Positions 17,878 through 26,704 of a stretch of 64,000 nucleotides of DNA are shown piece by piece. Under the pieces are notes generated by a model. It did not search any database. It was not told the origin of the DNA and was given only the letters and a program-made list of their open reading frames with translations. The translations under genes and the position numbers were made by a program. Each line of letters begins with the position of its first letter. Position 1 is the stretch's first letter. The stretch is from Belliella kenyensis. GTDB lineage: Bacteria > Bacteroidota > Bacteroidia > Cytophagales > Cyclobacteriaceae. The DNA is taken from the NCBI RefSeq assembly GCF_022549675.1, contig NZ_JAKZGR010000017.1:1-64000 (forward strand). Reading direction: 5' to 3'.

Positions 17878-19401
17878 TCAGTGTTCAGATACATAGGCTT
17901 CCCACTCTTTAAAATCTTCCGCTTTCATCACACGAGGTACCTTTACCTGACCTCCCTTTTGCTTGGTGTCTTCCGTCCACTTTCTGAACATTTCGTCAGT
18001 CACTATTCTGACCTCTATATGCTTCAGTGCCTTACCTCTGGCTACTTTGTAGTTTTTGTTATTCTCCTTGAGTAGATCATCTAGTCGCTCTGCGATCTGA
18101 TTTTCATCCAAAGACTTCTCACAATCTACTCCCAAGTACCATCTGTGTCTATACTCATCATCCTCCTCTACCGCTGCCACTGTAAACTCTTTAATCTGAC
18201 AGTCAAACTCCTCGCTAAGCTTTTCCATGGCTTGATTCATCTGAATTACTGACAAATGAGAGCCAACGACATTCAAGAAGTGTTTAGTCCTCCCAGTGAT
18301 CTTTATCTCTGCACGCTCTTTATCTGTAAAAGTAATCGTATCACCAATCATATATCTCCATGCCCCAGACACTGTACTGATCAGTAACACATAATCTTTC
18401 CCCTCCTCCACATTTTCTATGTTCTCTACCTTGGCTTCTGGATTGATGCTTCCGTCTTCATTCATATTTTCAGGTGTGAAATGTACAAATTCAAAATAAA
18501 CACCATTATCAGTGATCAACGCCATAGCATCTGTCTCTTTTCGCAGCTGTGTTGCCAAATAACCTTCAGAAGCGAGGTATGTATCAATCACAGTGATTTC
18601 TTTTCCACAAAGCTTTTCAAAAGACTTTCTATATGGCTCAAATGCCACACCCCCTGATGTATACACCTGAAAATTTGGCCACACATCATGTATTGTCTCT
18701 GCATTATGATGCGCAATCACACGCTTGAGCATAAGCTCTATCCAAGAAGGAATCCCAGAAATAGCTCCTATATCCCAATTCCCAGACTCTCGTGCCAAAG
18801 CCTCCACACGTTCATCCCAATCATCTATGGCTGAAATATCTTTGCCTGGTCGATAGAATCCTTCAAACCAATAAGGAATTTGACTTGCACTAATTCCACT
18901 AATCTCTCCCTCTAGGTGCCCATTTACTTCTTTCAAATTGGTACTACTACCAAACATGAGTATCTCCTTTTCAAAAAAAGTTGCTGGAAGATCAAAATCA
19001 GCAATACCCTTGATCTGTTGCATTCCCGCCCTTCTTATAGACTGTAGCATTTCTTCGGTTACTGGTATGTGCTTTTTGGTCGATGTCGTCCCACTGGATA
19101 CAGCAAAATACTTCACCTTACCAGGCCAAGTGACATCTTCGCCTCCATCTATTACCTTTTGCCACCATTCCTCGCGAAGTTGATCATAATTGAAAAATGG
19201 CACCTCGGCAGCAAAGGAAGCTCTGATGTCTGTTGATTTAAGCATGTTTTCGAACTGATAGTACTTTCCGAATGCTGTATTTTTTGCCTTAGACAACAGG
19301 TTTTCTAAAACTTTTTGCTGTGCTTCTTTCGGGTCTGGATTGGTAAAAATTCTATCTACAGTCTCAACAGATCTTTTGATAATTTCTCCTATTATTGGCA
19401 T
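17878..19401 (-). CDS. GH3-family acyl-adenylating (auxin-responsive GH3-like) enzyme
   Basis: A 507-residue member of the GH3 acyl-acid amido synthetase superfamily, known in plants for joining amino acids to auxin or jasmonate and widespread but uncharacterised in Bacteroidota. The adenylation motif AVSSGTTSTKKHIPVT lies near residue 100, and YLASEGYLATQ, WRYMIGDTITF and ITGRTKHFLNVVG follow as in the ANL-related fold. I chose the ATG at 19401 (MPIIGEIIKRS) rather than 19491: the extra 30 residues are unlike the family, and the upstream ATG directly abuts the T-tract of the preceding gene's terminator. The natural acyl substrate and amine are unknown. Confidence 0.85.
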   Translation of the reverse strand: MPIIGEIIKRSVETVDRIFTNPDPKEAQQKVLENLLSKAKNTAFGKYYQFENMLKSTDIRASFAAEVPFFNYDQLREEWWQKVIDGGEDVTWPGKVKYFAVSSGTTSTKKHIPVTEEMLQSIRRAGMQQIKGIADFDLPATFFEKEILMFGSSTNLKEVNGHLEGEISGISASQIPYWFEGFYRPGKDISAIDDWDERVEALARESGNWDIGAISGIPSWIELMLKRVIAHHNAETIHDVWPNFQVYTSGGVAFEPYRKSFEKLCGKEITVIDTYLASEGYLATQLRKETDAMALITDNGVYFEFVHFTPENMNEDGSINPEAKVENIENVEEGKDYVLLISTVSGAWRYMIGDTITFTDKERAEIKITGRTKHFLNVVGSHLSVIQMNQAMEKLSEEFDCQIKEFTVAAVEEDDEYRHRWYLGVDCEKSLDENQIAERLDDLLKENNKNYKVARGKALKHIEVRIVTDEMFRKWTEDTKQKGGQVKVPRVMKAEDFKEWEAYVSEH

Positions 19402-19491
19402 AATCGTTTTGTGGTAAAAGGTGATTAATTGTTTTGGCAAAATGAAAAATATTTGCTTTTGTATTCCATCGCAACTTTCAAGCCATTCCAT

Positions 19492-19539
19492 AAAAAAACC
19501 CTCAAAATTTCACAGAAAACATGAAAATCTTGAGGGTTT
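19492..19539 (-). terminator. Rho-independent terminator of the sodium/solute symporter gene
   Basis: A 10-bp perfect stem, AAACCCTCAA (19496-19505) with TTGAGGGTTT (19530-19539), loop 24 nt. On the minus strand it is followed by TTTTTTT (19498-19492). It lies 97 bp after the symporter stop and helps to place the GH3-type start downstream of it. Confidence 0.8.
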
Positions 19540-19635
19540 GTAAGTTATAAGAACAAAGTCTTATCTCAATTTTAACTTTAATAAGAATAAATAGAATTTT
19601 TAATAAATGCCATTAACTTCCTATCAAAGCTGATT

Positions 19636-21279
19636 TTACCAGAATACAATGTATAATGCAGCTGTAATCAAGGTGATAATAAATGCACCTACCTTGAATC
19701 CAGCACTTGTTTTGAACATATCTCCACTTACATCAATGCTATTAGGATGATCTTTTCCTTTTCCTTCTACTAAGCTGATGATGATCATCAAAGCAGCTAG
19801 TACCAAGAATACTACACCCATTCTATCAAGGAATGGAAGAGAAGGCCAAAATTCTTTCAACACTACAGAAAGCGGAATACTCAATGCTGCACCTGTAAGT
19901 GCTGCATTCGATGTGGTTTTTTTCCAGAATACGCCAAAGAAGAAAATGGCAAATACACCAGGGGAAACAAAACCTGTATATTCTTGTATGAATTGAAAAG
20001 CTTGATCTAATTGTCCTAGGGCAGGAGCTATGACCGCAGCTATGATAAAGGCTACTACGGCTGTAATCCTACCTACTTTTACTTGTTTTGACTCAGAGGC
20101 ATCTTTACCGAAGTATTTTTTGTAAATGTCCATGGTGAAAATAGTCGATGTACTATTAGCCATAGAGGCAAGAGAAGAAATAATTGCCGCTGTCAATGCA
20201 GCAAATGCCAGTCCTTTCAATCCCACCGGAAGTAATTGTAGAAGTGTAGGGTATGCTCTATCTGACTTGATAATACCAGTCACAGGATCTTTCATAGACT
20301 CAACAAATCCAGCATCTATGCCATTATTTACTATCACCAATGCTGCAATACCTGGAATCACAACGATGAGTGGCATCAAAAGCTTCAAGAAACCTGCAAA
20401 AATCATCCCTTTTTGTGCTTCATCTAAGCTTTTTGCAGCCAAAGCTCTTTGGGTAATGTATTGGTTGAATCCCCAATAGGACAAGTTTGTGATCCACATC
20501 CCTCCTACCAATACACTGATACCTGGTAAATCTAAATAAGCATCTCTAACTCCTCCTTGGCCATCTGGCGCCATCATTTCTCCCCTTGATAAAATCATGG
20601 AAAAGTGCCCTGGAACTTCTCTTCTCAGCATACCCAGACCCTCCCAAGCACTACCCTCTCCTACCATAGAAAGTGCAATGTATGTGGTAGCCAGTCCACC
20701 TGCTATCAAAAAGAAAACTTGAACTACATCTGTCCAAGCAACGGCTTTAAGACCTCCATAGATGGAATATATCATCGCAAATAAAGCCAAACCTATAATA
20801 CCATAGGTCATATCTAAATTTAGAATCGTATTAAGGCTCAAGGCACCAAGATATAAAACCGAAGTAAGATTGACAAACACATAAAGTGCAAGCCAAAATA
20901 TAGCCATAGTTGTCCTTACTCTAGTATCATATCTATCCAAAAGGAAGCCTGGCATGGTATAGATTCCTTTTTTGATATATACTGGTAAAAAGAAAATAGC
21001 GACCACGATAAGGGTAATCGCTGCCATCCATTCATAAGTTGATATAGCCAATCCAAGCGCAAAGCCTGAACCAGACATTCCTATGAACTGCTCCGCTGAA
21101 ATATTCGAAGCGATCAATGAAGCACCCACTGCCCACCATGGTAAAGCTTTGGATGCTAAGAAGTAATCTTGTGAATTTTTAACGTGACCTTTCTTCTCAC
21201 GAGAGACAAAAAGCCCCATGCCTATGATAAGGCAACAGTAGCCGATAAATACTATAAGGTCTAAAGGTTCTAATAACAT
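19636..21279 (-). CDS. Sodium:solute symporter (SSS/SLC5 family, SGLT-like)
   Basis: A 547-residue inner-membrane transporter with about 14 hydrophobic segments. The sequence fits the sodium/sugar branch: YFLASKALPWWAVGASLIASNISAEQFIG near residues 40-67 matches the conserved sugar-transporter block (ASNISAE), and AFAALTAAIISSLASMANSTSTIFTMDIYKKYF (about 357-389) is the helix-8 sodium-site region with its Ser/Thr residues. It would import a sugar or similar solute with sodium. It is not in the PUL operon but lies in the same region and strand, so uptake of released monosaccharide is possible though unproved. It has its own promoter-like element and a strong terminator. Confidence 0.9.
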   Translation of the reverse strand: MLLEPLDLIVFIGYCCLIIGMGLFVSREKKGHVKNSQDYFLASKALPWWAVGASLIASNISAEQFIGMSGSGFALGLAISTYEWMAAITLIVVAIFFLPVYIKKGIYTMPGFLLDRYDTRVRTTMAIFWLALYVFVNLTSVLYLGALSLNTILNLDMTYGIIGLALFAMIYSIYGGLKAVAWTDVVQVFFLIAGGLATTYIALSMVGEGSAWEGLGMLRREVPGHFSMILSRGEMMAPDGQGGVRDAYLDLPGISVLVGGMWITNLSYWGFNQYITQRALAAKSLDEAQKGMIFAGFLKLLMPLIVVIPGIAALVIVNNGIDAGFVESMKDPVTGIIKSDRAYPTLLQLLPVGLKGLAFAALTAAIISSLASMANSTSTIFTMDIYKKYFGKDASESKQVKVGRITAVVAFIIAAVIAPALGQLDQAFQFIQEYTGFVSPGVFAIFFFGVFWKKTTSNAALTGAALSIPLSVVLKEFWPSLPFLDRMGVVFLVLAALMIIISLVEGKGKDHPNSIDVSGDMFKTSAGFKVGAFIITLITAALYIVFW

Positions 21280-21323
21280 ACGCTGAGTTTGATTAATTGG
21301 GGTTTAATTTTGTTTGAGAGGCT

Positions 21324-21331
21324 CAAATATA
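21324..21331 (-). promoter_or_regulatory. Candidate -7 element for the symporter gene
   Basis: The minus strand reads TATATTTG, a perfect TAnnTTTG match 44 bp before the start codon. No well-spaced TTG partner was found. Confidence 0.4.
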
Positions 21332-21558
21332 AGTTTTTCAACTTATTAATATATGCATTTTGCAAAAATGTGTGGTAGTATCTTTTCATTTGAAAAATTA
21401 ATTCTATGAAAAACTGTTTTTTTCACACTTATTGAAAAACTTCAAGCTTAACTTTCTCTTGTTTTTACAAACTCATTGTATTCTAAAGAGGAAATCAAGC
21501 TTGAAATCTAATTTGTGAATTTAATGTGATAAGTTTCTAATTATGCTTCTCAACAAGA

Positions 21559-24396
21559 TTATTTATCCTCTTCCAATTCATATTTCAATGTTCTTCCTTT
21601 TTCCACTGCTGGTAGACCTTCGATCATCCATAGTGGAGCAGGTGCTCCTTTGAGGTAATGGTCGAAGAACTGAGAAAGTCTGATCGAAAGATCCTTTCTG
21701 TTTTTTCTTTGAACTAGATTATGATCCTCGCCATTATACTGAAGAAGCCAAGCCGGTTTATCCAATCTCTTCAAAGCCATAAACATTTCTATGCCTTGAT
21801 ACCATGGAACTGCCCCATCTTCGTCATTATGCATGATCAAAACCGGCGTATTTACCCTATCCATAAAAAACAAAGGGGAGTTTTCGATATAGTAAAGCGG
21901 CTTTTCCCAGAGGGTCCCCCCTATTCTACTTTGCGTTTTTTCGTATTGAAACATCCTGCTCATCCCTGTACCCCAGCGAATACCACCATAGGCAGATGTC
22001 ATGTTCACTACCGGTGCTCCTGCACCCGCTGCTTTGAACATATTAGTTCTAGTAATAAGGTAAGCTACTTGGTATCCTCCCCAGCTTTGTCCTTGAATGG
22101 CCATATTCTCAGCATCCACAAATCCTCTCGCAACAATAGACTGTACCCCAGGAATGATACAATTATAAGCACTTGGCCCTGGAAGACCTAGGTCATATTT
22201 GATATCTGGAACAAAAACTAAGTAATCGTTGCTCACAAAATAAGGAATATTGATGGTAGAAGCACTTGGTGCAGGCGATCTGTACATATGCAAACCATCT
22301 GAATTCCTTTCATAGAAATAAACCATCATTGGATACTTCTTGCTAGAATCGAAGTTTTCAGGCTTGAATAACAACCCTTGTAATGGTGTGCCATCATTGG
22401 CCAAATAATCAACCAATTCTACAGACCCCCAATTCACTTCTGCCTGCTTAGGATTTGCAAAGGATATTTGCTCTAACTTATTCATCGATAGGTCCGAGGC
22501 ATACACATCTGCATATTGCTGATAGGTAGATCTTCTTAAAATAATATCCTCGGAATTTTCAGCTTTTTTCAATCCCATATACCTATGATCTGTCATCAAG
22601 ATCTCCTCTGGAGCTTTGGAACCATTGATATCACCTTTGTAAAATCCATTTTGCTTCGTGAATTCATGAAATGCAGTCAGAATCAAAGGAGATTTCGGAT
22701 CTATTCCTTCTTCTTCTTCTATTTCTATACGCTGTCTTCTAAACTCGATCTTTTGTGTCCTACCCTCTCCTTTCGTGATGTTTTGAGGAGCAGTTTTTCC
22801 TGCTGGGTCTATTTTCCAAATATCATATTTGTCATACACCAAAAATGCCTTGTCTTCAAGAAGCCAACCCGCAGAACCATAACTACCCGGTAATGAAGGA
22901 GAATCATGCTGCTCATTATAGACCAAAACGCCTAGATCTTTTGATACATTTTTTGAAACTTTGCTCGCCACATCATATACATACCAAGCACTATCGTAGC
23001 TATCATACCAGTAGGCAAATTTACCAGATGGGGAGAGGGATGGTCTTCCAGAGAGCTTCTTTTGAATGAGTGTTTTTGCTCCAGTCTCTACATTGATCAA
23101 GTAAATATCAGAACCGACTTGTGTGTCCCAACTGTAAGCTCTCCTGTATGCTGAGTCATCAAAACCTAACGCCAATTTATGCTTAGACTTGGTGTCATAA
23201 ATAACATTACTCACCTCATCGTCTGCCAGTTGAATCACTTTCTTATCTTTAAGATTATAGGTAGCTAACAAGCTCCTATTCAATTCTCTACTCTTATTCT
23301 TCAACTGCATAGGTTGAATTTCAGCATCTTGCCAACCCCAAATATCCAATTTGACACGCTCTTCATCTAGTATGGTCGTATCATCTTCATAAGCATAAGT
23401 CACATAATCATGTGTAGTTCCAAAAAACAATCTACTGTCATCATGTGCAAAGCTAATCCTCCCTGACTTGCTTATCATGCCATTTTTCAGAATACCTGGC
23501 GTATCTTTTGAGACAATTTTCTGATTGCTTTTCTTCGCAATATCATAAAGGTACAGATCGTAATATGGCTTCTTTGCCTTCAATGAATCCTCTGTAGCTA
23601 AGAATGCAAGGTATTTGTTTGACTCAGAAATCTTGGGGGAAACGTAATCAGTCTTGCCCATATCTACAATCTGGGAAACACCAGTATTAAGATCTAAAAT
23701 AAAGACACCTGCATTTTTCAAAGTATCTTCTTCTGCTTTTATGTAAAATAATTGGGTGCCATTATCAGAAAAACCATATGACTTAACCCGATCATACTCA
23801 TAAACCGTCTTTCCATCAAATGATCTTACCAACAATTTTGTGCCATCTGTTTTCTTTGGCTTCTCTGGCTTCTCAATTTGAGTAGAATCACCTTCAGTTT
23901 GCTTTGTCTGCTTCTTTGCTCCTTCCTTTTCAAAAAGTACCGCAAGCCAATTTCCTTCTTTATCTGGCATGGCAAAAGACTTCACTTTTGCCAATTTCTC
24001 TACCAATCCTGAAGTCAAGTCTAAAATAAATAGACTATCCTTTGGCATTTCATCTGGTTTAGTCTTCTTAAGCTTGAGGTGTCGTACTGTATCATATTGA
24101 GCCACTACTCTACCCACAGCAAATTTGCTATCATTAGAAAATGACCACCTGTCGGCTCTATTAAGAACAAATCGAGTATCTCCAGGTCGATGGCTAACTA
24201 TTTCTAATCTACCGTCTCCTTCTTGAGGATTGATTTCAAAACCAATCCATTTCCCATCTTTTGAAATTTTGTCTGATGACAAAGACTCCCAACCATCGTA
24301 ATCCGTATGTGTCAATGCACGCTTTTCCTGAGCATTTGCTACAAACACTACAAAAAAGCATAGTATCCACAGACACTGTTTTGTATTCAATATCAT
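21559..24396 (-). CDS. Exported S9-family (prolyl oligopeptidase type) serine peptidase
   Basis: A 945-residue periplasmic peptidase. I chose the ATG at 24396 because it gives a clean signal peptide (ILNTKQCLWILCFFVVFVANAQ); the longer ORF adds 35 residues with no family support. A large N-terminal beta-propeller (about residues 30-640) precedes an alpha/beta-hydrolase domain. The catalytic triad is visible: Ser in GQSWGGYQ, Asp in MHNDEDGAVPW, His in NGEDHNLVQRKNRKD. A Lys/Glu-rich insert (KKQTKQTEGDSTQIEKPEKPKK) lies within the propeller. Enzymes of this kind trim peptides for nutrition. The gene is monocistronic and no propeptide is evident. Confidence 0.9.
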   Translation of the reverse strand: MILNTKQCLWILCFFVVFVANAQEKRALTHTDYDGWESLSSDKISKDGKWIGFEINPQEGDGRLEIVSHRPGDTRFVLNRADRWSFSNDSKFAVGRVVAQYDTVRHLKLKKTKPDEMPKDSLFILDLTSGLVEKLAKVKSFAMPDKEGNWLAVLFEKEGAKKQTKQTEGDSTQIEKPEKPKKTDGTKLLVRSFDGKTVYEYDRVKSYGFSDNGTQLFYIKAEEDTLKNAGVFILDLNTGVSQIVDMGKTDYVSPKISESNKYLAFLATEDSLKAKKPYYDLYLYDIAKKSNQKIVSKDTPGILKNGMISKSGRISFAHDDSRLFFGTTHDYVTYAYEDDTTILDEERVKLDIWGWQDAEIQPMQLKNKSRELNRSLLATYNLKDKKVIQLADDEVSNVIYDTKSKHKLALGFDDSAYRRAYSWDTQVGSDIYLINVETGAKTLIQKKLSGRPSLSPSGKFAYWYDSYDSAWYVYDVASKVSKNVSKDLGVLVYNEQHDSPSLPGSYGSAGWLLEDKAFLVYDKYDIWKIDPAGKTAPQNITKGEGRTQKIEFRRQRIEIEEEEGIDPKSPLILTAFHEFTKQNGFYKGDINGSKAPEEILMTDHRYMGLKKAENSEDIILRRSTYQQYADVYASDLSMNKLEQISFANPKQAEVNWGSVELVDYLANDGTPLQGLLFKPENFDSSKKYPMMVYFYERNSDGLHMYRSPAPSASTINIPYFVSNDYLVFVPDIKYDLGLPGPSAYNCIIPGVQSIVARGFVDAENMAIQGQSWGGYQVAYLITRTNMFKAAGAGAPVVNMTSAYGGIRWGTGMSRMFQYEKTQSRIGGTLWEKPLYYIENSPLFFMDRVNTPVLIMHNDEDGAVPWYQGIEMFMALKRLDKPAWLLQYNGEDHNLVQRKNRKDLSIRLSQFFDHYLKGAPAPLWMIEGLPAVEKGRTLKYELEEDK

Positions 24397-24801
24397 AGTT
24401 TTCACAATTTGAATACAATATAAAAAAACATAAAGCGGATTAGGACTTACTTTTATACCAAAGGGAAATAAATGAGATAAAAAAAGAATTAGGCATTTCA
24501 ATTATCTTTTAAAATTTTTAAACTAAAAATTATATTCTGATTCAGTTCTAGGAAGTCACAAGGATCATAGGAATACTTAGATGGTTCAAACTTCTAAATG
24601 CTTTACAAAAATTTTGGTTGATGGTGGATTTAGGGACAAAAAAAACCCTCTTGTATATACAAAAGGGCTCCTTTTTTATGAAACAGTATTTAAATTATCC
24701 TTCTACCTTCAATTGATATTCTTTTACTATCAGTAAATTGAAAACATTTAATTCTTTGGTTGCAGATATTTTTTTCTTTCCTACAAGTGAAAAATTCTAT
24801 T
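24397..24801. other. Intergenic region between the S9 peptidase and TonB-C-like genes
   Basis: This 405-bp A+T-rich stretch contains the terminator hairpin at 24638-24667 and otherwise no ORF with coding character. The promoter of the S9 peptidase should lie at its left end, but no perfect TAnnTTTG was found there. Confidence 0.5.
24638..24667 (-). terminator. Terminator hairpin after the TonB-C-like protein gene
   Basis: Arms 24646-24655 and 24658-24667 pair as CCCT, one mismatch, TTGTA, around a TATA centre. A run of A at 24638-24645 becomes T on the minus strand, and a T run (24672-24677) also follows on the plus strand, so it could act in both directions. It ends the minus-strand gene stopping at 24802. 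Confidence 0.65.
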
Positions 24802-25281
24802 TTACTTTTTGATCAATAACACAAAGTCTACTGCATCATAATTAGGATAACCTGGTATAGGATCACACTTAGGAAGCTTCCTTAACATATGTCCTACACG
24901 CTGTTCCATTCCCTTGTCCACTTTAGTGATCATTTCATAACCTATAAGTTTCCCATTGTTGTTCACATTCAACAATACACTTACTTCGTCTAGCAATGCA
25001 CTTTCCTTAGTCCTGAAAAGAAAAGGTATATAGCTATCTATCAGCTCAGAGGTACCTTCAGGCCACTCCCAAGCGCATCCAAAATCTTCACTCAAGTCTG
25101 AAACTTTAATAAACAAATTTGAGGAATTTCTAAGTGTTTTGCTTTTGGCTATAGGCAACAACTCTACTTTTAAAGCAGCCCTCTCTTCGTCATTTTTGTC
25201 AAAACGTAGGTTTTTTTCAGCATGACCAGCTATAGTTATCAATAGAAAAACTGTGGTCAAAGCAGGTAAAATGAATTTCAT
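24802..25281 (-). CDS. Small exported protein with TonB-C-like domain
   Basis: A 159-residue protein of unknown function. I chose the ATG at 25281 because it opens a signal peptide (KFILPALTTVFLLITIAGHA) and because a perfect -7 element lies just upstream at 25310-25317; the 13-residue longer form would begin before that transcription start. The C-terminal half (LLNVNNNGKLIGYEMITKVD, then GHMLRKLPKCDPIPGY) has the rhythm of TonB C-terminal domains: a beta-strand with an N/D-G turn, a helix ending in LPK, then P-G-Y and a final strand. Such stand-alone domains are frequent in Bacteroidota and their role is not known. Confidence 0.7.
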   Translation of the reverse strand: MKFILPALTTVFLLITIAGHAEKNLRFDKNDEERAALKVELLPIAKSKTLRNSSNLFIKVSDLSEDFGCAWEWPEGTSELIDSYIPFLFRTKESALLDEVSVLLNVNNNGKLIGYEMITKVDKGMEQRVGHMLRKLPKCDPIPGYPNYDAVDFVLLIKK

Positions 25282-25309
25282 GAAACGTAAATGGTTAATA
25301 CACAACGCA

Positions 25310-25317
25310 CAAATATA
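25310..25317 (-). promoter_or_regulatory. Candidate -7 element for the TonB-C-like protein gene
   Basis: The minus strand reads TATATTTG, a perfect TAnnTTTG match 29 bp before the ATG at 25281. No TTG partner at the usual distance was seen. Confidence 0.4.
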
Positions 25318-25670
25318 CATCTTTTTCTATTTTGAAATGTGTTTTTTGCACTTTAATTGAGAAATGAGCTATTTAATGTATTCCATAAGAAAATGAGACT
25401 ATTTCCCAAACTCTTAAAACCAATAAAATTTCAATATCCATTTGCACATTTACAACTCAAAAAAGCTATTTGATCAAAATATAAAGAGAGAAACAGTAAA
25501 AACGAGAAAATGTAATTTCTCCAAAATTCTTAGGAAAAAAGAACCAAGTATCTCACACCATCACAATACCAAAGCTATGTTTCTTAAACATTTTTATTTC
25601 ATATCTGGTAGAGCTTTATTAATGCATAATTTCAAAGTATGATTTGGGAAGATGCAGTGATTCGAGTGAT

Positions 25671-25702
25671 AAAAAATAAAAAAGTCTTGCCAACAGCAAG
25701 AC
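25671..25702 (-). terminator. Orphan terminator-like hairpin
   Basis: GTCTTGC (25684-25690) and GCAAGAC (25696-25702) form a perfect 7-bp stem with a 5-nt loop. On the minus strand an A-rich run at 25671-25683 gives a T-rich tail. No minus-strand gene precedes it, so it may end an unannotated small RNA or be chance. Confidence 0.4.
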
Positions 25703-25972
25703 CCTTTTCAGAATATAAACCCAAATATAACTTTAGAGATTAAAAGTTTTCAAACATTATACACTTGAAATAAAAACCATAAATGGGAATTTCAAATGAA
25801 AATTTGACTCAATTAAGACAAAGCCAAATTAAATTTACTCTTAATTCTTAAATGCCAAAATAAAAGCATTTTAATCAATTTTACAAATTGAAAAATAAAT
25901 TTTGCATTATTTTAAGTATTTCATAATTTAACGGCATAATCATTACGATAGTAATAATAAAAACTCAAAATA

Positions 25973-26449
25973 ATGGATAAAAATTTAGATATTGATAATG
26001 TAGATTTGAAGATCATCTCTCTTCTCAATGAGGATGCTAAAACTCCCTACACAGAAATAGCAAAAAAAGTATTCGTTTCTTCTGGAACAGTGCATGTGAG
26101 AATGAGAAAGTTGGAAGATCTTGGAATAGTCAAAAGTGCTACGCTTAACATTGATTTTTCAAAATTAGGCTATGACATTTCGGCATTTTTGGGAATTTAT
26201 CTAGAAAAAAGTTCTCTTTACGATGCTGTCATCGAAAACCTCAAGCAAATTCCAGAAGTTATCAATGCTTATTATACCACAGGGAATTATAGCATTTTTG
26301 CAAAAATCATTTGTAAAGATACCAATCATTTAAGGACTGTTTTGGATAATATTCAAAAAGTGGATGGAATAGATCGTACTGAGACATTGATCGTACTAGA
26401 AGAAAGTATCAATCGACCAATTCAGTTTTTTGACAAAACTGGCAAATAA
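25973..26449 (+). CDS. Lrp/AsnC-family transcriptional regulator
   Basis: A 158-residue regulator of the leucine-responsive family. The N-terminal winged helix-turn-helix is clear (DLKIISLLNEDAKTPYTEIAKKVFVSSGTVHVRMRKLEDLGIV, about residues 11-54). The C-terminal alpha/beta RAM domain (about 65-145: LGIYLEKSSLYDAVIENLKQIPEVINAYYTTGNYSIFAKIICKD) binds an amino acid and drives octamer formation. The segment TLIVLEESINRPIQ ends it. It is monocistronic, with its own strong terminator, and reads towards the suf operon. Its target and effector cannot be told from sequence. Confidence 0.93.
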   Translation: MDKNLDIDNVDLKIISLLNEDAKTPYTEIAKKVFVSSGTVHVRMRKLEDLGIVKSATLNIDFSKLGYDISAFLGIYLEKSSLYDAVIENLKQIPEVINAYYTTGNYSIFAKIICKDTNHLRTVLDNIQKVDGIDRTETLIVLEESINRPIQFFDKTGK

Positions 26450-26528
26450 GAATTTGCAACGTTAGTTTAGATTAAATCTAAATAAATTATTTTTATAATT
26501 ATTCCAATATTTTTTATAATCAAAATCA

Positions 26529-26557
26529 CCGGGTCAAGTTTTTCATTCTTGACCCGG
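26529..26557 (+). terminator. Terminator hairpin after the Lrp/AsnC gene
   Basis: A 10-bp perfect G+C-rich stem, CCGGGTCAAG (26529-26538) with CTTGACCCGG (26548-26557), loop 9 nt, 80 bp after the stop codon. The following tail (AAATTTATT) is only weakly T-rich. Confidence 0.65.
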
Positions 26558-26660
26558 AAATTTATTCAACCCACACATTATAAGATTATTACCATTGATT
26601 TTATCAATCTTTCATAGATATTTGAAATCTGATTGAACAATATATTTTAGATAAATGTTG

Positions 26661-26668
26661 TATCTTCG
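26661..26668 (+). promoter_or_regulatory. Candidate -7 element of the suf operon
   Basis: TATCTTCG, one mismatch from TAnnTTTG, 37 bp before the sufB ATG at 26705. A TTG at 26633-26635 is 25 bp upstream, slightly too far for the usual spacing. Confidence 0.4.
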
Positions 26669-26704
26669 CAGAACAAAATATAATTAGTCTAAATAACTCA
26701 CATC

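Larger units (their letters stand above)
25282..25972. other. Gene-poor region with an orphan hairpin
   Basis: This 691-bp A+T-rich stretch lies between the divergent TonB-C-like and Lrp genes. I found one perfect -7 element (25310-25317, minus strand) and one hairpin (25684-25702). A 66-codon plus-strand ORF (25442-25642) is Lys/His/Phe-rich with no signal, motif or ribosome-binding site and is probably chance. Confidence 0.5.

Noticed and set aside
19402-19491. Thirty-residue N-terminal extension of the GH3-type protein
   Set aside because: The ATG at 19491 directly abuts the T-tract of the preceding terminator, and the extension is unlike the family.
21721-22191. Plus-strand 156-codon ORF
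   Set aside because: It is the antisense of the S9 peptidase hydrolase domain; the real gene's motifs explain the sequence.
25442-25642. Plus-strand 66-codon ORF in the gene-free region
   Set aside because: Lys, His and Phe-rich composition of random A+T-rich DNA, with no signal, motif, promoter or ribosome-binding site.
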